From Edolisoma coerulescens (lineage: Eukaryota > Chordata > Aves > Passeriformes > Campephagidae), in the NCBI GenBank assembly GCA_013397115.1, contig VWZW01004024.1, positions 620,504 through 684,503 of the forward strand: a DNA stretch of 64,000 nt, read 5' to 3'. The notes beneath the pieces were generated by a model that saw nothing but the letters and a program-made list of their open reading frames with translations, made no database searches and was not told the origin of the DNA. Below, piece by piece: positions 45,961 to 58,100 of this stretch; positions within the stretch are counted from its first letter, which is position 1, and each line of letters begins with the position of its first letter. The translations under genes were made by a program, and so were the position numbers.

Positions 45961-48910
45961 TTCCCACGGAGGCTGCTGATCTCCCACCTGCCTGCGAGGG
46001 ACTGCTTCTGTAGGGTGCCGAGTGGGCATTTGAAGGTGTCACGTTGGGAAACCTCAGCCTTTGGGAGCAAAGCCCCCAGCACCTCTGAGAGCACTTCCAG
46101 GAGGCTCTGCTGCCGTGGGAGGTGGCGGGCAGGGCGCCTAAGGAAGCCGGGAACTGCATCTCTCTGAGCTGTGGAGTGCCAGGGCTCGGCGTCTGTTTCA
46201 GGTGAATATCCTATATGCAGCTGTCATTCACTCCACAAGGAAGCTAAATTGAAATTCCACCTCTTTCTCGTAGCAAATCCACATTGTCCTTTAACTACCA
46301 ATCCCTCTGGCTTTCCCTGCCGGGCTCCTCTCCATCCCAGGGAGTGTGTTACATCTGACGTTCATGTTTACAATTTGTTAAAAATAAGATACAAAAGGGT
46401 TAATGCTCTTAACTCATAGTTTTGTGAGTAATGGTTTGTTTTAGCTCTGGAGAGTTCATCGAAGGGTTTTAGCCACACCTGGGCATAGACCTTTGCAGAT
46501 GCTTTTGCCAGCTGGAGTTTCAACAGCCATAAAGAAACCTGAAAAGCTCGGGGTTCCACAGGCTGCTCTTGTGCCTTGGCTGTTTTGAGGTGCTCAGTGT
46601 TTGATACTGAGAGTTGCTGGGCGCCTCCTGAGAGGAGCTCCCTGGAGAGGGGAGGTGTGTTTGCAGCTGGCTGTTGTACAGTAGCACTCAGGTAGAGCAC
46701 AGGCATGAGAGTGACTCTGGTGTTACAATACTCTCGGCATGAGAAGGACATGGAACTGTTGGAGCAAGTCCATAGGAGGCCATGAAGTTGATAAGGGACT
46801 GGAGCACCTCCCGTGTGGCTGATAGGGTTGGGGTTGTTCTGCCTGGAGAAGGTTGCAGGGAGATCTCACAGCAGCCTTCCAGTATCTGAAGGGGCTACAG
46901 GGAAGCTGGAGAGGGACTCTTCATCAGGAACTGTAGTGACAGGACAAGGGGGGAATGGCTTCAAATGAGAGTCAGGAAAAATTAGGTTAGGTGTGTGGAA
47001 GAAATTCTTCCCTGTGAGAGTGGTGAGGCCCTGGCACAGGCTGCCCAGAGAAGGTGGGGCTGCCCCATCCCTGGAAGTGTCCAGCACCAGGTTGCACGGG
47101 GCTTGGAGCAACCTGGTCTAGTGGAAGGTGTCCCTGCCCGTGGCGGGGGGCAGAATGAGATGATCTTTTAAAGTCCCTTCCAACCCAGACCATTCTGTGA
47201 TTCTGTTCCTGAGCTGTGGGTGTCTCTGAAGCCAGACATGCCCATGTGTATTTGGAGGAACCTGAGGCATCAGGTCAGCCGAGATACTTTCAGGTGTCCT
47301 GAGTGAAATCTGAGTGAGAAGTCAAGTAGAACAACTAAATGAGGCACAGCTGGGAAGAGCAGAATGCAGAGAGATGCGTTGGCTGTGCCCAGGAGCAGCA
47401 GCCGGTGCCTTGCACACAGGTGAGGAGGGCTAACCTGGGGCAGCCAGGGCAGAGCTCCCAGCTTCTGGCTGGAGAGGACAATATTCTGTCCGGGGGCAGC
47501 ATGAATGCTTTTGTGCCAGGGAGTTCACAAAAAAAATCCAATTTAGAAACGTGTGCTATTGCTGCACTGTGTTTTGTTTTCACCTGTCAGCCCCTCTGTG
47601 TAGTGCTGGGAAGCTGCAGTTCAGACTTCCATAACTTCCCCTTTATTTATTAATGGTCCCATTAAAGGAATCAGTGCTGAAAAGGTGCAGATCCATGCCT
47701 GACACCAGAGGGGAGAGAATGAGGAAGCTGCAAGTTCTGTAGTTAATTCAGTTTAGATTTTAGGTAGATCAGGACACAGAAGCTCAGTTAAAAGCCCCTC
47801 TTCCCCCCATTTTGGACTGCAGGGGTTGTTGTACCCTCACTGGGTACCCTCAGGAGGGTTAAAGGAGCCAGAAAACCAGCTCTCTCTCTCCCAAGCACTT
47901 CTGACCTCAGGGCTCCTGGGAGACCTAACTGGAGACACAGGTGAGGGGCCAGAGCAGCAGCTTTGGTGGAACAACTCTGCTGGGGAGCTGGGAGACTCCT
48001 GTGTTGTTGCCTTCCTGAAACCTCAGGTCATGGCTGGAAACAACCACAATAAGGCAGTTATCCAGTTGCAAAAAAAAAAAGCTTGGGGGTGGGCAATTTT
48101 CCCCCACTTTTCCTGAAAAAGGAAGGTTTGCTCTCTCCTTCTGATTCCTGATGAAGGTTTGCTGACTTCTGTGTGCAGACAGGTTCAGGTCTTGCCCATG
48201 GCCTGCGATCACAAGCCTGATGACAGAGCATGTGCTGGGTCAGTGTTTTCCAAAAGAGCCTCTGCAATCAGCGTGTTTGTTTTACCGGTTTTGTGTGTGA
48301 GGAAACGGCACAAAAATCTGTGTCAGCCTCTTCCTGACAGGCTGCGGGAGGAAGGAAGGGTGGCAGGCAGAAGGAATATTTATCACATGGAGAGAAGGTA
48401 ATCAAGGGGGAAAACATGCTGCTGGAGGAGGGTACCTGGCTATAGGTAACCTCCTGAAATCCATCTTGTAATCCTTCCTCCTTCACTGCAATACTCTCTG
48501 GCTCGGAGAATTGAGGAATGGTGTTTTTAAGAAGGCCAGAGGCTCCTTGTGGAGTGGCAGTCACACTTCCTAACTGCTGACTGTACTTAATGTCAATTAA
48601 ACCCCTGGAGTGGGTGTCTGTGTGGCTTAGGGTGTTGGTGGATCCTGCTTTTGGTGGATCTCGGCTTGGTAGCCGGGTCAGGGATCAGCTGTGGATGCTG
48701 CACTGTGTCAGAGCTGGTGGTGATGCTGACACAGGTGCCAGTACAGTCCAAGCCCCACAACTGAGAGCTGCTCACCCGTTGATCCAAGCCCTTTTGTGGA
48801 CATTGGGTTTCCTTTACAAAGTAAACTTTGGGGATTTTATTCTTGTCCTTAAACTCAAGGAGAGGATACCAGCAGGAGAAGGTTCTTCATGGCTGTTTCA
48901 TGCTTTGCAG
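45961..48910 (+). other. SCYL3: Probable SCYL3 first intron
   Basis: Between the CpG island and the exon with the start codon. It contains one long CR1 (46,752-47,207). No other gene is recognised. The exact 5' limit depends on the unknown first-exon donor. Confidence 0.55.
46752..47207 (+). mobile_element. CR1 LINE, 5'-truncated, about 455 bp
   Basis: Longest CR1 here. It runs from tggaactgttggagcaagtc through gagagggactcttcatcagg, gacaaggggggaatggcttc, aagaaattcttccctgtgag, ctggcacaggctgcccagag and ccttccaacccagaccattc to tgtgattctgtt. Order and spacing match the consensus 3' part. Confidence 0.93.
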
Positions 48911-49020
48911 AAAATGCTCTGAAGGTGAAGTGGACAGCGCCCTCCAGAACTAAACCTGTCCAAAGGAAGTCCTCCTTCAGCCAAAGCCTGTTTGTGGTGA
49001 GGAGGGGGCCTGTGCCAGGG
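48911..49020 (+). other. SCYL3: SCYL3 5' UTR part of the first coding exon
   Basis: Acceptor tgctttgcag ends at 48,910, leaving 110 bases before the ATG. A second possible acceptor (cctccttcag, ending 48,980) would shorten this. The sequence is open in the SCYL3 frame, but Gly2 and the family start support ATG at 49,021. Confidence 0.6.
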
Positions 49021-49185
49021 ATGGGCTCGGAGAACAGTGCTTTGAAGAGCTACACCCTGGAAGAGCCGCCGTTGACGCTGCCCACCGGCCACACCATTTA
49101 CCCAGCCGTGCTCCAGGATGGCAAACTCGCCTCCGTGTTCGTGTACAAACGGGAGAACGAGGATAAGGTCAATAAAGCTGCCAAG
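49021..49185 (+). CDS. SCYL3: SCYL3 coding exon 1
   Basis: Residues 1-55, from MGSENSALKSYTLEEPPLTL to NKAAK. It encodes the N-lobe start; Lys43 in SVFVYKRE sits at the beta-3 lysine position. There is no glycine-rich loop. The donor gtactg is moderate. Confidence 0.96.
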
Positions 49186-52100
49186 GTACTGCAGTGTGCC
49201 TGGCACACACTCGCCACAGCTGTCCCTCCTTTTAGTGGAAGGGTGGGAATCCGTTAACAGAGGTCAAACCCTTGGGAGTGAGGGCAGGAGAAAAGGTGGA
49301 AGCCAACCCTGGCCACGGGGCAGAAGGGGGTTGGCAGCTGCCGAGTTCACTGTGTGCTGCATGATGAGGGCAGCAATGTTCAGACAGCAGTGCCTGCCTG
49401 CCTTTGCAGGGTGCTGCCTCTTCCTGCAGATGCAAGTCAGGGTCTTTCTTGGGTGAATCCCACCCAAAATACCATCTTTATTATGAGTAAGAATTTTATT
49501 CTGTGTAAGATTTTCTCCATCCAGTGCCAGCAGGGAGCTTACAAGACAGATGGAGAGACAAGAGGATGTAGTGACAAGACAAGGGGAAATGGCTTCAAAC
49601 TGAGAGAGAGTAGGTTTAGATTAGGTATCGAGAAGAAATTCTTCTGAGGGTGGGGAGGCCCTGGCACAGGGTGCCCAGGGAAGTTGTGGCTGCCTCTGGA
49701 TCCCTGGAAGTGTCAAGGCCAGGCTGGACAGGGCTTGGAGCAACCTGGGCTAGTGGAACATGTCCCTGCCCGTGGCAGAGGGGTGGGATGAGACGATCTT
49801 TAAGAACCTTCCAACCCAGACCACTCTATGATTCTGTTTCAATTTATTAGAAAAAGTTTTGCAGTGAGTGAGGAAGTTTGCTGGGTGCTTGGTGAGGAGC
49901 AGGGATGGGCTGTCTGAATTCCATGAGAAAACATGGCTAAGGGGCCAGGACTAAGCTCTGCAGCCGGAGGAGATGCCTCAGATGAGGTCTAACAGATGTC
50001 TTTGTTTCTGGAAGCACCTGAAAACCTTGCGCCACCCTTGCCTTCTGCGCTTCCTCTCCTGTACTGTGGAAGCAAATGGGATCCACCTGGTTACAGAGCG
50101 GGTGAGGCCCTTGGAGATGGTCGTGGAGACACTCTCTGCTGCAGAAATCTGTGCAGGGATCTACGATGTGCTGCTGGCACTCATCTTTCTCCATGACAGG
50201 GTAGGTACCCCTGGCAGCATCATCAGGCTCTGGTGAGAGACGGATGAAGTGTGACAGGAGAGCATTGTACCTGGGCTTGTCTGGGTGACTCATTCCTGAT
50301 TCCTCCCAAAAAGACAGACACATGCCCCACCATTCTTGTAGTCTGAAATTGCTAAAATTGGCTGCTTTGGAGGAGGAAGGGTAATTGAAAATATTGTGGA
50401 AATAAGGGAGCAAGCAGTTCTCAGGGATCTGCTTGCAGTACTTCTTGCTTTAGGGAAATGGGATTGCTTGGCCTTGGCATTTGTTTACAGCTGTTGCCCC
50501 ATGCCAGAGATTGGTGTCACTGCTGCTCTGTCCGGGCACTGTGTGTTTGCCCAGGACTGCAAGTAAATCCCAGCTCAGAATGTAGCTCTGGGGTTTTGTG
50601 TTCACAGTTGGAGAACCCCCCTGGATTTACAGTTGCATTGCAAGGGCTGTGACAATTAGGGCTTTGTCTGCTCTAAAACCCTGGCCCTCCTGCCTGGCAC
50701 CTGCTGGTCACCTACAAAATCCCAGAGGAGCTGTGTACTTTTTGGCAGCTTTCCCTCAGCCCCCTGCAGCACCTAATTAGTGCTGAGTAAGTAATTTTAC
50801 ATCTTCATCTATCCCCTAAGTCAGTTACCCTTTTTTGCATTTTTATGTTTTAGGGAAACCTAACACATAACAATGTCTGTTTATCATCCGTGTTTGTGAG
50901 TGAGGATGGGCACTGGAAGCTGGGAGGAATGGAAACAGTCTGTAACTTCAGTGAAGCCACCCCAGAGGTAAGAGCCAAGCCAAGTGCACCCTGGATGCCC
51001 AGGGGAGCATTCCTGGCCTGTGGAACCAGGCCATCTATGGATGTGAAGGCCCAAGTCCTTCCACTTAGTAGGATTTGCTATTAAATGTTTTGGCTTACTT
51101 CCAGCTCTGTCCTGAATCTTTGCTCTAAGGACACCATAACTATAAACTAAATGAATTATCCATTAGCACAAACGTAGCTACTTTTCTAAGGGACACTACT
51201 GCTGGCTGGAGAGGGAGAAATCTTTGCCCTTCTGGACTGATAAAAAATTTTTTAAAAAAGCAGAAAGATTCAGGTTGAAATGAGTCATTAAGGAAAATAA
51301 TTTAAATGCCACCTTAGCTTGTGCTGGTGGCATCTTCACTGCTTGGTAGCAGAAAGAACAATTCCTGGTCTGATTTCTGCTGCCACCCCCCAGCCCTAGC
51401 CCACGGGGACAGCCTGCTCTGCTCCTGGGCACTGAGGGGAGGTGGAGGCAGCTCACGGCCCCCTCTTGTCCTTCCAGTTCCTCTGTCAGGTGAAGTCGGT
51501 GCGAGACCAGTCGTGCATCCCCTGCGAGGAGATGGTGAGTGACAGCACGTGCTCAAGGAGCTTCCTGCTGGCAGCAAAGAAAAACGTGATGGTCAGGAAA
51601 TATTTTTTCATTCACGTTGTATTTCCTTATGCGTAAATGGCATGGATGATATCTGAGGTTTCCTCTGCTCCTTTTGTCCCTCCTCTGTCCCATCCCTGTT
51701 TCTCTCACCACAGCCTTTTTCCTACCTGTTGGTCACTTCCTACCTATTGAGAATCCTCAGAGCTGCCTGTGCTGAAGGAGCACGCTTCTGCTCTCTAATT
51801 ATCACCTGTTTCCATAGAAATGCTGAAAGCTGTTGACTGCCTGCATTCATCGGGGAGTTGTTCCATCATGATGGAGTTGCTCCTTTGGGTTATAAATTCC
51901 CCAGTGGAGGTTTTTTTAGCATAATATTCTACTTGTAGGGTACACAGTGCAGCTTTGGTGCTATAAAAAGAACTGGAGAGTGTATATGGTGGGGGGTGGG
52001 AATAAAGACTCATGCCATAACACCAAATATTTCATAAGCTCCTGCTTTGCTGGGGGTTTTTTTATGTTTTATTTTCAGTCTGCAGACTTCAAAATCCTGC

Positions 52101-55100
52101 CCAGCAGCTACGGGCACGCGAGGGACGCCTACGCATTTGGGACAACAGTTGAGAATCTCCTGACAGTTCTCAGTGATCAGGGTGAGAACGACACTGGTTT
52201 ATTTTGCTGATGACAGGCCCTGTGGTTCATTCCTTGTGTGGTTGAACATTTCACCTTTTGTTGCAGCTGGCAGGAGTGTTGTGGGCTCAGTGGCCAGTGT
52301 TGTTCCTTGTTTGCAGACCTTGGCTTCTCCTGTGTTCCCCTTTTCCTGTATTTGGACATGGTCAGATGTGGCTGGAGGTCACCAGCCCATTTGACATGAG
52401 CACTCCCAAAACTGCTCTGGTCCTGCCTCACCAAGGGTTATGGATGTGGCACATGGGTCTGGAGGGCCACAGCTGAGCAGGGACTGCCACTTCCAGCAGA
52501 GGCAGCAGGAAGCTTCTTGGGAGGACAGTAGCACTCCTTGAAGGCCCAGTAGCCAGGCAGCTTAGGAAGAGAAATGAAAATGCTATTTTTCCCTTCCTTT
52601 TGCACTTTTGCCATCAATTCGAGCTAAAAATAAGCTTTGGGGAGGGTGGAGGACTCCTGAACCTATTTTGTTCCGTGTGGAGAGAGAAATCTAACTGTAG
52701 GTGCTCTGGATTTCAGTTTCAGCAGATACTCTCTCCAGCTTTCAGCAAACCTTGCACTGTACACTGCTGAATCCAGACCCAAAGTGTCGTCCACCACTGT
52801 CCAGTTTATTGTCTCACGAGTTCTTCAGGTAAGGACAGGAATATCAGGCCTCTCTTGGTCTGGATCCTGCTTGTTTCTGTCTTGCAAAGCATTAGTTTTA
52901 TGAAGGTGAGATGGGAATGCAGACTTGATCTACCCTTTGCAGGGATCTTTGACAAAGAGGCTCCTTAAATTAAGGAAGTGTTACCAGCCTTCCCAATGAG
53001 GTGCTGAGCAGCAGCTTTCAGGTGTCACCTCCTTGCTGGTACTCTTGATCCACCAGCATTTGACTTGGGTCCCTCTGTCTCATTGTCTCTGCTGAAGAAA
53101 TGGTGGTGGTTTGCAGTCTCTTCACTGTGGGTGGTTTAAGCATCAATAAGGATTACTTGACAGCTTTTGTTTTTGTGCTTAGGAATGATTTTCTGGAAGT
53201 TGTGAATTTTCTGAAGACCCTAACACTAAAGTCTGAGGAGGAGAAAACTGAATTTTTCAAGTAAGTGAAGGAACTGTAATGTGGAAGCTTCTTATTTCAG
53301 ACATATTTCTGCCAAATGGATTGTGGGGGGAGCTGGGAAGGCTCATGGCCAGAGGTACTTCCTCAGGTGGCAGATTTTGATGGCTTTGGCACAACATTGT
53401 TTACTCTGTAATGCCTTGGGTGCTCCAGCCAAAGTAACGATCCTATCAAAGAGGAAACTCTTCACCTCCTTGTTTCCCAATTCCTTGTGAATGGTTTGGT
53501 GTTTGGGAGGAGCAGTCCCTGCTGGGCTCTGCATCATCCTGATGCTCCCCAGCCTCCAGAGTGATGCAGCTGCCAGTGAGAAAGTTTGCAGTAAGACTTG
53601 TTGGGTGAATTAATCATGTGGTGCCAAGAGTAAAGCTGTTGGCTGTAATGGATGTCTCAGCTGCAGTAGTGGAACATCTTGCAGTAAATCCCACTGTTGT
53701 GGTCCCCAAGAATTTTTCTGTCAGGGAATCTTCTGTGTAATCATGGCATTATATAGGCCTGAAAAGGGGAGAAGCTGAGTTTTTTTCTTTTTCCGTATAA
53801 AAGAGCCTTGGTGTTCTCACAGAGCTGTTTTCCTGCCTGTTTTATACTTCTGTGGTCACCATCAGTTATTTTTCATTAGTTTGAGGTTTAAGTGAAGGAA
53901 GTAAGAGGAGAGTGGGGATCCTTAGCAGGAACTTTCAGAGTGGTTCTCACTATCTCTGTATCAGCTGTGTTTACTGAGGGGGGGAATGGACAGTTTGCTT
54001 AAAGACGGGGGAGTGTTGCCCTTTTATCAGGCAGAGGGGCCTTCACAGCATATGCACCATTCTCCTGGTCTCCTCCAAGCCTAGAGAAAAAGCAGTAACT
54101 GTTAATTGATATTTTAAAAATGAAAATCTGACAGACAAGAGCAGTTGCACAAAATTGAACTCTGATAAACCCAATCAGTACTCTGTTGGCCACATTAGAT
54201 GGAAGTGGTTTCAATCTGGGATTCCCTCTGTGCAAGGGAAACTTCCCTTGTGTGGCAGGTAGAACAGCCTTTTCCAAAGCAGTAGGAAAATTCTTGCGAT
54301 GCACCAGGGTGTGGAGTGAGAGGAAAACTCTCTGCTGCAGTTCTGACTGTAGCTCTTCATGGGAGATGCCAGCTCCGAGGCAGTTTGAAGCCCCAGCAGC
54401 TTCCTGTGCCAGCTGGATGTGCTTGTGACAGCCCATGATCCGGGTGTGGGGTTTTACAGGATGTGGCTCTGGCTCCTGGTTTGTGTTATCTTTGCCTCAG
54501 GCAGGAGCAGAGGCTTCTCTGTGTAGGTCAGACTGCAGATAGAGGGAGAGGCTGCAGTGGGGCACTATCTCTGGATGAGTCAGACACAAAAAGGGGACAT
54601 GGTATTAAGGGAAACAGGCATAAATGCATGGAAGGCTGCCTTGATACTAATTGCTGTCTCCTGGAATGCAGATTCCTGCTGGACAGGGTGGCTGGCTTGT
54701 CAGAGGAGCTGATAGCATCACGGCTGGTGCCTCTCCTACTCAATCAGCTTGTGTTTGCAGAACCTGTAGCTGTCAAGAGTTTTCTTCCTCATCTGCTGGG
54801 CCCAAAGAAAGGTGACCTTTAAATACTTCCACATCACAATTATAACTGACAAGTTTGGAATGAATTCAGAGCAGTTGTTTCATTGAATCAATGGAACAGT
54901 GATGTTTCTCTAAGCGGAACTAATACTGTAACATACAGAACTGGAAAGGACAGTTATCTGTGCTTCCTCCTTTGCAGTACTTGGCACTGCTCTGCTGATG
55001 CTGGGAGGAGAATTAGGAATGATCCTGGTGTCACCACTCAGTAGCTTCTGGGTGAGCCATCTCTTGTGGCTGAAGCAGCCTTTTCCCATCCTCACCTCTG

Positions 55101-58100
55101 TTCCCTAGAGCAAAGTGGGGAGAGCCAGACCAGCTGCCTGCTGTCGCCAGCCCTGTTCCAGGCCCACGTGATCCCTGTGCTGCTGAAGCTGTTTGAGGTG
55201 CACGAGGAGCACGTGCGGATGGTGCTGCTGTCTCACATCCACGCCTACGCCGAGCTGTTCTCTCGGGAGGAGCTGAAGAACATCATATTGCCACAGGTTA
55301 AGGACAGCAGACCAATGGGTGGTGTATCCTGCAATATGGGATTTCACAGAATGCTTTGGGTTGGAAGGGACTTTAAGGACCATCTCATCTAACCCCCTGC
55401 CATGGGCAGGGACACCTTCCACTAGGCCAGGTTGCTCAGAGCCCCATCCAGCCAATAGCATCCACCCTCTTTAGCTTGGAGAACAACGTAGAAGGCTGAT
55501 TTTATGGAATCACATCCAGTCTCTACTGAGAGCTGTAGGGGATTAGAAATGAAATGGGCTTAAAGAGGAAAGCAGTGCAGAAGCAGAGTTTTCTGTTGTG
55601 GTAACATCAGTGTGTTGGTGGTGCAGGTGTTGCTGGGCCTGCGGGACACCAGTGACTCCATCGTGGCGATAACGCTGCACAGCTTGGCCGTCCTCGTCTC
55701 CCTCCTTGGGCCTGAAGTGGTTGTAGGTGGAGAAAGAACAAAGATTTTCAAAAGCTCTGCACCAAGTTTCATGAAAACTGCTGATCTCTCCCCAGAAGGT
55801 AAAAGATACAGTGAGAGTGTTCTTGGGATGCTTGCACGTTCTGTCCAAGAAGCGTAGGCAGAATTTCTTAGATGATTAATCTGTTGCTGGTGACAGGTTA
55901 ACTGAAAAAAAAGCTAATTTGCAGCCAAACTTGGATTAGGTGCTATTTGCAGATACAGAATTCATATCAGAAGAAGAGTTATATAAAAGTATTTTAAATA
56001 TAGGAAATAGATGGGGAAATTTAAGAATCGCTGTAAGTAAAGGAGATTGTGTGTGTGTGTTTGCTGGAAAAATTATATTGCGTTTCTAAAGGACTTACAT
56101 TGGCAGTTATTTAATATTCCCTCTGTCCTTCCTGGTTTTAAAAATAGTAAATCTCACCTTCTTCCCCCAATTTCTATTCATAGATTGGAAAAGGAATACG
56201 AACTTCCCTATTTTATCAGCTCTCTGGAGGCTTTTCAGCTAATGCAAATGAAGACAGTAGCCCCTGCACCTGCTAGATAACTTGGAACCAAGTGTACTAA
56301 GGGAAAGCTTGTCTGGATACTGAAACTAAGAATATTTATAACAAGGGAAAAGTCAGCATTTGTGCAGCTTTAGACATACAGATACCAAATGAAATACATG
56401 ACAGACATCAGTTTGTTTGCTTCCTGTTTATGTGTGTACTGGCAGCTACCACCCTTCATTAAAATCAGTGGATGGCTCATTGCATTAATTTCTTTACGTT
56501 ATTTATTTTAGTAGACTGTAGTAAATAAACCACTTTGGACTGCAGGCTGAAACCAGGTTTATTTTTCAGAATATACTTAAAATTAGACCCAATTTAACTA
56601 CTGATAAACAACAAAAACCCCACCTTTGTCCTCAACACTGAGTGACGACCTGCAAAAAGCAACACAAGAGGCTGAGCATGTGAGGCTTAACAAGCTGTTT
56701 GCTCAAGCCCCTCAAGGGATGTACCCTTTATGAAGGGAGGGGGTGGGTTCTGTGTGTTCCTTGCAGTCCTTTCCAGTGGGCCATGTGTCTGGTGACACTG
56801 ATGATCCCTAGAGTAAGCAGGCACAGCTGGCTGGGAATGATGAGCCCTGTGGAAAGCAGATGCAGCACTGGCCCAAACTGTGTCATTCTGAAGTGGTGGC
56901 AACCGGGTCCCACACAGCTGAGACTGATGCTGGCAAATCATCACCAGTGCTGATCATACCCTGCAGCTCCCAAAAATGAACTGCAACCAGGTGCTTGCCA
57001 AGCTGGTTGGGCCTGGGAAATACACTTGCTTAGGCAGCTCCAGTGCATGGCCTTGACTGCCCACCACCCACCCCACCTCAGGCTGCGATATAAGGGCAGC
57101 CTTAAGTCAGTCAGCCTTCAGAGCAGAGACTCCCATGCCAGGAAGCTGCTGTGCCCATGCCAGGCATGGGAGGGGGTTGGGGTAGTGTCATGAGTTTGCT
57201 TATGCTTGGAATTGTTGTGAGCAAGTGCAGTGCTTTTGTATAAGGCAGGTACCAGGGGATTTGTGATGCAGTTGGGATTTTGGATCCAGCCAGGTGGCAA
57301 ACAGTATTTTTAAAGCATCTGCTCTGATCATAATCAGTTTATTCATTGTGTATTTCTTGAAAGAACATCTCAGCAAAAACTGACCATGGACAGTTGCCAT
57401 AACTTTGTGCTGGCAAGAGCTGCAGGCAGCAGGAACAGAGGAGTATTGTGTTATATATGGATCAGGAGGCACAGCTGTTGGACTGCTGTGCCAAGCCTCA
57501 GTGTTCAAATAAGAACATTCCAATGCTGCAGGCAGTTTAGCTCAGACTGACAACACACCTTGTGGACTGGTGTCCTTTCTCTTCCTTTATCCTGGCAGAT
57601 TCCCCCAGTCATGGTGTGAGCAATCAGAGAAGCCAAACCTCTCGGCCCCTCAAGAGCAGTCCCAGCTTGTTCCCCAGCTCTGCACATGCACCTGTCAAGA
57701 AGCTTCCCATGCGACAAGACAATCCCCTGGCTTCAAAGACAGGTAAAACCTACCCCAGTGATTCCTTTCAGAAATCAAGTCTTTACCAATGAAGCATTGC
57801 TTGTAAAGATCTGCATTTTGCCCCATGTGCCAATCTGAAAGATTCAGTGAACCAAGGAGGGCAATGGTGAAGGAAAGGGAATGTGATCCTTAACATCCTA
57901 GGGAACAGCTATTTGGGAAGCTGACATACACAGACTGGGTGCCTGGACTTGAATTTGTTTTCTTATGGAAGATTCTGTGCTTTCACCCCTCCCATAGCTC
58001 GGCAGATACTCTGGATTTATAGCTCAGCTCATTCTGACAGTCAAAGCTGATTCTGTTTCCTTCTGTGGCCTTTTCTCAGTCACCTGTTGCTTATCAGCAG

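Noticed and set aside
45590..46159. 189-codon open frame on the minus strand
   Set aside because: Same GC-rich artefact over the CpG island; no domain and no splice support.
48889..49020. In-frame N-terminal extension of SCYL3 from an ATG at 48,889
   Set aside because: That ATG lies before a good splice acceptor (48,910), and the conserved MGSENS start with Gly2 for myristoylation is at 49,021.
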